From IMG/VR virus record IMGVR_UViG_3300037963_000715, positions 1-33,303 of that record: DNA of 33,303 nt; one strand, written 5' to 3'. How positions within the stretch are numbered: the stretch's first letter is position 1; each line of letters starts with the position of its first letter. The notes below the pieces were generated by a model. It ran no database searches. It was not told the DNA's origin and saw only the letters and a program-made list of their open reading frames with translations. Shown here piece by piece: positions 30,086-33,303 of the stretch. A program made the position numbers and the translations under genes. The DNA is from a virus.

Positions 30086-30592
30086 ATGATAGAACTTCCA
30101 AATAAAAAATATAGAACAATTTATGCTGACCCTGCATGGAATGAAGTGGGTGGCGGGAAAATAGTTAGGGGTGCTAATAGACATTATAGTTTAATGAAAA
30201 CAGAAGATATAAAAGCACTACCAGTAGCAGAAATAGCTGATGATAATTGTTGGTTATATTTATGGGTTACTAATAATTTTTTAAAAGATGGTTTATCTGT
30301 AATGGAAGCATGGGGTTTTAGATATGTAACTAATTTTGTATGGACAAAAGACAGATTTGGTATTGGTTACTATTTTAGAGGACAACATGAATTATGTTTG
30401 TTTGGTGTAAAGGGTAATCTAAAACCCAAACATAGGAATATTAGTAGCGTACTAAATGTTCCAAAAACAAAACATTCTAGAAAACCTAAAGAAGCAAGAG
30501 ATAAAATTCAACACATGAGTTATGAGCCAAGAATAGAATTATTTGCTAGGGAAAGAGTAGAGGGTTGGGATTGTTGGGGAGATGAAGTATGA
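30086..30592 (+). CDS. MT-A70 adenine-N6 methyltransferase, copy 1 (DPAW)
   Basis: A 168-residue protein of the MT-A70 family. After LPNKKYRTIYA comes DPAW (residues 15-18), a variant of the catalytic DPPW. Family landmarks follow: WLYLWVTNNFL, NFVWTKDRFGIGYYFRGQHELCLFGVKG, then RKPKEARDKIQ and ELFARERVEGWDCWGDEV. It would methylate adenine in DNA, perhaps to evade host restriction or to mark phage DNA. It overlaps copy 2 by four bases (ATGA). Pro-to-Ala in the motif may lower or alter activity; many phage enzymes of this type still work with DPPW variants. Confidence 0.85.
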   Translation: MIELPNKKYRTIYADPAWNEVGGGKIVRGANRHYSLMKTEDIKALPVAEIADDNCWLYLWVTNNFLKDGLSVMEAWGFRYVTNFVWTKDRFGIGYYFRGQHELCLFGVKGNLKPKHRNISSVLNVPKTKHSRKPKEARDKIQHMSYEPRIELFARERVEGWDCWGDEV

Positions 30593-31131
30593 AAAGTTTA
30601 GTTGGTTTACCTAATAAAAAATACAATACAATAGTCCTTGATCCACCTTGGAATATTACAATGGGTGCAATTCCAAAAAAAAGAAGACCAAACACAAAAA
30701 CAAAATTAGATTACCCAACAATGACTTTAAATGAAATTAAGGCAATACCAATAGGAGAAATAGCAAATTTAGGCTGTCATGTATATACATGGACGACCAA
30801 CAAAATGCTTCCATATACATTTGATGTATTAAAGTCTTGGGACGTAAATTATCACTTAACTTTAGTTTGGACAAAACACAATGGCATGACACCAAACTTT
30901 GCTTATAAATTTGCTACTGAATTTTGTTTACTTGGGTTTTATAAAAAACCTATGCAAAAATTTAAAAGATGCGGAAAGTTAAATTGGATAAGCACTAACG
31001 CACCAAGAAAACACTCTACAAAACCACAAGAATTTTTTGATTTAGTAGAAGAAATGTCGCCTGACAATTATTTAGAGATGTTTGCTAGAAATAAAAGAGA
31101 TGGTTGGGACGTTTGGGGTAATGAAGTATGA
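30589..31131 (+). CDS. MT-A70 adenine-N6 methyltransferase, copy 2 (DPPW)
   Basis: A 180-residue paralogue of copy 1 with the canonical DPPW (residues 18-21). Both share the start LPNKKYxTI, the TWTTNK/LWVTNN strand, the VWTK motif, HSxKP, and the end GWDxWGxEV. Even the DNA around the stops is alike (ATGAAGTATGA in both). One active and one variant copy side by side recalls heterodimeric MT-A70 enzymes, but the two could equally have different target sites. No target-recognition domain beyond the compact core is visible. Confidence 0.88.
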   Translation: MKSLVGLPNKKYNTIVLDPPWNITMGAIPKKRRPNTKTKLDYPTMTLNEIKAIPIGEIANLGCHVYTWTTNKMLPYTFDVLKSWDVNYHLTLVWTKHNGMTPNFAYKFATEFCLLGFYKKPMQKFKRCGKLNWISTNAPRKHSTKPQEFFDLVEEMSPDNYLEMFARNKRDGWDVWGNEV

Positions 31132-31289
31132 ATATATATAAATATAATAGGTTTGGTTTTGGTTTGGTTTTAGGTTTGGTTTTGGTTTGGTTTTTGACCG
31201 AAATCATCAAAAAGTTGGTTGGTTTGGTTTGTATTTCTAATACAACCAACCAAACCACTATGAGATTAACACATTATGACCAAACCTAA
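31128..31289 (+). CDS. possible small membrane protein encoded by G-rich repeats
   Basis: An open frame of 53 codons starts in the ATGA at the copy-2 methyltransferase stop and runs through the whole G-rich repeat region. It begins MNIYKYNRFG and has a hydrophobic helix (FGFGLVLGLVLVWFL, then EIIKKLVGLV), as a GGTTTGG-type repeat would give in this frame. No convincing ribosome-binding site is present, and the start is duplicated from the same position after copy 1. It may be accidental. Listed because every neighbouring gap in this genome is coding. Confidence 0.3.
   Translation: MNIYKYNRFGFGLVLGLVLVWFLTEIIKKLVGLVCISNTTNQTTMRLTHYDQT
31149..31194 (+). repeat. tandem 23-bp G-rich repeat
   Basis: Two exact 23-bp units (31149-31171 and 31172-31194), each made of AGGTTTGGTTTTGG and GTTTGG-type elements, giving eight GG pairs in a row. 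A related GGTTGGTTTGGTTTG follows at 31217-31231. TATAAT at 31143-31148 lies directly upstream but without a matching -35. Confidence 0.85.
31217..31256 (+). promoter_or_regulatory. imperfect hairpin in the leader of the gene at 31276
   Basis: GGTTGGTTTGGTTTGTAT (31217-31234) and ATACAACCAACCAAACC (31240-31256) are imperfectly complementary around a short loop (TTCTA region). The start region of the next gene, ACCAAACCT at 31279-31287, is exactly complementary to AGGTTTGGT in each upstream repeat unit. The leader could therefore fold in alternative ways that hide or expose the start. Confidence 0.5.
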
Positions 31290-31788
31290 TAATTCATTCT
31301 TTAATGATACTTTAGTTAGGAAATTAAAGAATTTAAGAATATATGAGCAAGAAACTTATTGTAAGTGGGGTCACAGAAAACGCATCTTTAAAATGGTAGG
31401 TGTAAATTTTGAAATAAAATTTTGTAGGGCTGAAATGTTGTTATCTAAATCATTACAAGATCAAGAATGCAATGTAGAAAAGAAAATTAAAATGATAGAA
31501 ATGATGAATAGAGCATTTGAGCAACTTAATATAAAATGTGAAGAAAGTGGTTATGCTATGCTACAACCTGATACTAAATGTTTTTGTTTAGATAAAAAAA
31601 TAATTGTTGTATGTGATACCGATGAACAAAAACCATTATTAAATAAAATACACAAACAAGAAAAAGATATTATGATATTTAGTATTGAGGAATTATTGAG
31701 ATGTATTCCTAATGATTTTATGGAAGCTAAAAAGTTATTATCTAGTATTGATAAGAGAGTTAATTTTAAAAGAATAGATTATGTCTAA
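31276..31788 (+). CDS. unknown protein after the G-rich leader
   Basis: A 170-residue protein with no recognised family. The first half is basic with Cys/His/Lys clusters (YCKWGHRKRIFKM, VNFEIKFCRAEMLL) followed by helices. The second half looks like an alpha/beta domain (KKIIVVCDTDEQKPLLNKIH, then IMIFSIEELLRCI). Eight cysteines in all suggest metal binding or simply a cytoplasmic protein. Only a weak site (TGAG) lies before the ATG, and its first codons can pair with the upstream repeats, so its translation may be regulated. Its position after the methyltransferases hints at DNA modification or host takeover, without proof. Confidence 0.7.
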   Translation: MTKPNNSFFNDTLVRKLKNLRIYEQETYCKWGHRKRIFKMVGVNFEIKFCRAEMLLSKSLQDQECNVEKKIKMIEMMNRAFEQLNIKCEESGYAMLQPDTKCFCLDKKIIVVCDTDEQKPLLNKIHKQEKDIMIFSIEELLRCIPNDFMEAKKLLSSIDKRVNFKRIDYV

Positions 31789-31912
31789 AGGTAGCAAAAG
31801 GAGACCTGAAGATAAAAAGAAAATAGATGCAAATTGGGATAACATATTTAAAAAGAAAGATGCCAACAAAATTAAAAAAAAGCGTAAAACATTACAACAG
31901 AAAGACAGGTAA
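31781..31912 (+). CDS. small basic protein of the MSKGSK-type
   Basis: A 43-residue, very basic protein beginning MSKGSKRRPEDKKKIDANWDNIF. Short proteins with this start (SKGSK-R-P...F/IDxNWDxIF) are frequent in phages beside replication genes, function unknown. It overlaps the gene before by eight bases and the next gene by 53 bases in another frame. Confidence 0.6.
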   Translation: MSKGSKRRPEDKKKIDANWDNIFKKKDANKIKKKRKTLQQKDR

Positions 31913-32054
31913 AACTACTGTTGAACATTTTTATTTACACGCTACACCCATGACTGAATTAGAACGGATTGCTTATGATGATAAAGCTAATCCAAAGTTA
32001 AGAATAAAATGTAGAAGGGAATTGATAAAACGTAACAAATGTTTAAGTATTTAG
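31860..32054 (+). CDS. small basic phage protein (THEHFYL-type)
   Basis: A 64-residue protein: MPTKLKKSVKHYNRKTGK, then TTVEHFYLHATPMTELERI, then a basic helix (PKLRIKCRRELIKRNK). The pattern KTTxEHFYLxxTP followed by a helix with K-x(2)-C-x(2)-E-L occurs in small proteins of other marine phages, function unknown. The start is placed at 31860 because the region upstream belongs to the MSKGSK-type gene in another frame; the ORF could begin at 31827. Confidence 0.6.
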   Translation: MPTKLKKSVKHYNRKTGKTTVEHFYLHATPMTELERIAYDDKANPKLRIKCRRELIKRNKCLSI

Positions 32055-32128
32055 AAGATTTAATTGATAAATTTTTAGAATGGTCATTACAAAGACAGGC
32101 AAACAAATTATTTAAAAGGAGAAAATAA
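32039..32128 (+). CDS. tiny basic peptide
   Basis: A 29-residue candidate, MFKYLEDLIDKFLEWSLQRQ plus a basic tail (ANKLFKRRK), an amphipathic helix. It overlaps the gene before by 16 bases, and its end carries the AAGGAG site of the DUF3310 gene. It could be real, or simply the leader of that gene. Confidence 0.35.
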   Translation: MFKYLEDLIDKFLEWSLQRQANKLFKRRK

Positions 32129-32347
32129 ATGACAGATTTAGTAAACAAACCGCCACATTATAATAAGGGTGGTGTTGAGTGTATTGCATATATTCAGCAA
32201 CAATTAGGATCAAACTTTCCTGCATATCTTGAAGGTTCAGCAATTAAGTATATTCACAGACATAGATATAAAGATGCCAATATACAAGACTTAAAGAAAG
32301 CAGTTTGGTATATTAATAAGCTAATAGAGCATTATGAAAATTTATGA
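32129..32347 (+). CDS. DUF3310 protein
   Basis: A 72-residue protein with the DUF3310 signature: VNKPPHYNKGGVECIAYIQ, then EGSAIKYIHRHRYKDANIQDLKKAVWYINKLIE. The domain is widespread in phage early regions, sometimes annotated as a nucleotide-kinase-like protein, but no catalytic function is established. AAGGAG lies eight bases before the ATG. It overlaps the next gene by four bases (ATGA). Confidence 0.88.
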   Translation: MTDLVNKPPHYNKGGVECIAYIQQQLGSNFPAYLEGSAIKYIHRHRYKDANIQDLKKAVWYINKLIEHYENL

Positions 32348-32523
32348 AGATAGATGCACATGAAATACACTACGTATATTGTATTGATTGTGAAATAGAT
32401 TATAGGGTGATTGAGATAGAACCTTCACAAAATGTAAAAGAAGTAGAACCTTTTATATGTCCGTTTTGCGGTAATAAAAAAACTGAATTTTATTATATAG
32501 ATTTAGATGATGAAGATAGATAA
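32344..32523 (+). CDS. small zinc-ribbon protein
   Basis: A 59-residue protein with two cysteine pairs, Cys13-x2-Cys16 (CIDC) and Cys39-x2-Cys42 (CPFCG), forming a compact zinc ribbon, and an acidic end (DLDDEDR). Starts in the ATGA of the DUF3310 gene and overlaps the HTH gene by 14 bases. Likely a nucleic-acid or protein-binding adaptor. Confidence 0.65.
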   Translation: MKIDAHEIHYVYCIDCEIDYRVIEIEPSQNVKEVEPFICPFCGNKKTEFYYIDLDDEDR

Positions 32524-32677
32524 ACAGAAACTAAAAGAAAAGATAGCACAAGGCAAATCAAGTACAGATGTTGCAATGTCTTATGGTGTTCACCCAACTA
32601 CAATAAGAAGAAAAGCAAAAGAGTTTGGTTTGAAGTTTGCAACCAAATCATGTTGGAGAAATCATCAATGCAAGTAA
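32510..32677 (+). CDS. small helix-turn-helix protein
   Basis: A 55-residue protein that is essentially one resolvase-like HTH: KLKEKIAQGKSSTDVAMSYGV, turn HPTTI, recognition helix RRKAKEFGL. It overlaps the last gene by ten bases and the zinc-ribbon gene by 14. It is the last regulator-like gene before the packaging and virion genes, so a role as a late-gene switch is possible. DNA binding at the cos site or simple transposase-type similarity are alternatives. Confidence 0.6.
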   Translation: MKIDKQKLKEKIAQGKSSTDVAMSYGVHPTTIRRKAKEFGLKFATKSCWRNHQCK

Positions 32678-33264
32678 ATGTTACAAGCAATGTTGCGTTT
32701 GTCGAAAAGCGATTAAACAAAATACAAAAGAAACAAATACCTTTTGCTACTTCTGTTGCAATAAACAATACATTATTTGGTTTACGTAAAGAGATGGGTA
32801 AACAGGTTGATAAGAAATTAGATAGACCCACGCCATTTACTAAAAGAGGTTTCTTGGTTGATAAGGCTAAGAAAACAAAGCTATTTGGTATTTTGTTTAT
32901 GAAAAATAAAGTAGCAGATTATATGCAATATCAGGTAGATGGTGGGATACGTAAAGAAACAAAAATGATACCAGTCCCATTCAAAGCAAATGCAAGATTA
33001 AATAAATACGGAAACATTATTGGTAAGCGTACAGGTCTAATTAAAAAAAATTCACAATTTATAGGTACAATAAATGGTACAACTGGTGTTTGGGAAAGAA
33101 CTAACAAGAACCAAAGAGTAAAACTAATGATTGGTTTTGAGGGTCAAGTGAATTATAAACCAAGATTTCCATTCTATAAAATAGCAAGTAAGTATTCAGG
33201 TAGGTTATTTCCAAAGAATTTTGACAGGGCTATAACTAAGGCTTTAAGGACTGCTAGACGATGA
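32668..33264 (+). CDS. probable virion-assembly protein (RPTPFT-type, gpZ-like?)
   Basis: A 198-residue basic protein. It starts MQVNVTSNVAFVEKRLNKI, with GGAG nine bases upstream of ATG 32668; an in-frame ATG at 32650 has no site. Landmarks are IPFATSVAINNTLFGLRKEM, then DRPTPFTKRGFLVDKA, ADYMQYQVDGGIRKETK, and a C-terminal RFPFYKIASKYSGRLFPKNFDRAI. Many tailed phages have a protein with a V(A/S)xAINxTxxxxRKE...RPTPFT...Q(V/I)xGG pattern near their head or tail genes; a neck or tail-completion role like lambda gpZ is possible. On the circular map it directly precedes the candidate cos site and small terminase. Confidence 0.6.
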   Translation: MQVNVTSNVAFVEKRLNKIQKKQIPFATSVAINNTLFGLRKEMGKQVDKKLDRPTPFTKRGFLVDKAKKTKLFGILFMKNKVADYMQYQVDGGIRKETKMIPVPFKANARLNKYGNIIGKRTGLIKKNSQFIGTINGTTGVWERTNKNQRVKLMIGFEGQVNYKPRFPFYKIASKYSGRLFPKNFDRAITKALRTARR

Positions 33265-33303
33265 CGGGTCCTTTCTGTTGGTCTACTATGGGTTATTCGC
33301 GAC
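33265..33303. other. right contig end with the terminal 13-bp repeat
   Basis: A non-coding 39-base tail ending in GGTTATTCGCGAC (33291-33303), identical to positions 2-14. The bases before the repeat differ from those at position 1, so the match is exactly 13 bp. See the left end for the cos interpretation. Confidence 0.8.

Noticed and set aside
1-33303. tRNA genes, integrase, att sites and insertion sequences
   Set aside because: None was recognised on either strand by eye. A tRNA-finding program would be needed to exclude a divergent tRNA.

Overview
The window reads as an essentially complete genome of a small tailed phage with lambda-like virion genes (a siphovirus). About 33.3 kb of strongly AT-rich DNA carries every credible gene on the + strand, mostly with 1-14 base overlaps between neighbours. 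A 13-bp sequence (GGTTATTCGCGAC) occurs at positions 2-14 and again at 33291-33303, just upstream of the terminase genes. The contig therefore either closes into a circle of about 33,290 bp or ends at filled-in cohesive ends. No integrase, excision gene or clear CI-type repressor is visible, so a lytic lifestyle is the simplest reading. No DNA polymerase is present, so replication probably relies on the host polymerase. AT-richness, an S74 tail fibre and several marine-phage-type small proteins suggest an aquatic, low-GC bacterial host, but the host cannot be named from this sequence.

Layout. 1-2332: candidate cos region, small and large terminase. 2355-4172: a self-contained accessory cassette with a sigma70-type promoter, six small unknown genes and a rho-independent terminator. 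Five of its genes start on a near-identical 17-bp junction that also writes the Lys-Glu-Ser-Ala/Thr end of the preceding protein in four cases. 4259-10579: head genes (gpW-like protein, portal, one reading frame combining two small domains with a prohead protease and HK97-fold major capsid protein, a duplicated pair of gpFII-like joining proteins, a gpU-like tail terminator and a small unknown). 10566-21319: tail genes (tube, chaperone G with a -1 frameshift to GT, a short tape measure, two tail-tip proteins, a J-like protein with an EF-hand loop, and a long fibre with a self-cleaving S74 chaperone). 21357-23819: lysis region (XhlA-like membrane protein, 3TM holin, a two-gene insert flanked by direct repeats, another membrane protein, T4-type lysozyme) plus a PD-(D/E)XK nuclease.

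23823-33264: early and DNA-metabolism region, opened by a second copy of the accessory-cassette promoter and leader. It holds many tiny genes, a YqaJ/lambda-exo-like nuclease, a ribbon-helix-helix protein, a Holliday-junction-resolvase-like nuclease, an SSB-like protein ending in DEDIPF, a toprim primase/RepA-type helicase and two tandem MT-A70 adenine methyltransferases. After these come a G-rich repeat leader, a DUF3310 protein, a zinc ribbon, a small HTH protein and a last probable virion-assembly gene just before the terminase end.

The most notable observations are these: the accessory cassette with its shared early promoter; nested in-frame ribosome-binding sites inside the protease-capsid gene; the textbook A AAA AAC frameshift signal; the paired MT-A70 genes followed by a repeat leader that can pair with the next start codon; the EF-hand in the tail tip; and the duplicated gpFII-like genes. 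Fifteen short genes (29-58 codons) were read directly from the sequence, one of them (31128-31289) only tentatively. Several starts were moved to codons with better ribosome-binding sites.
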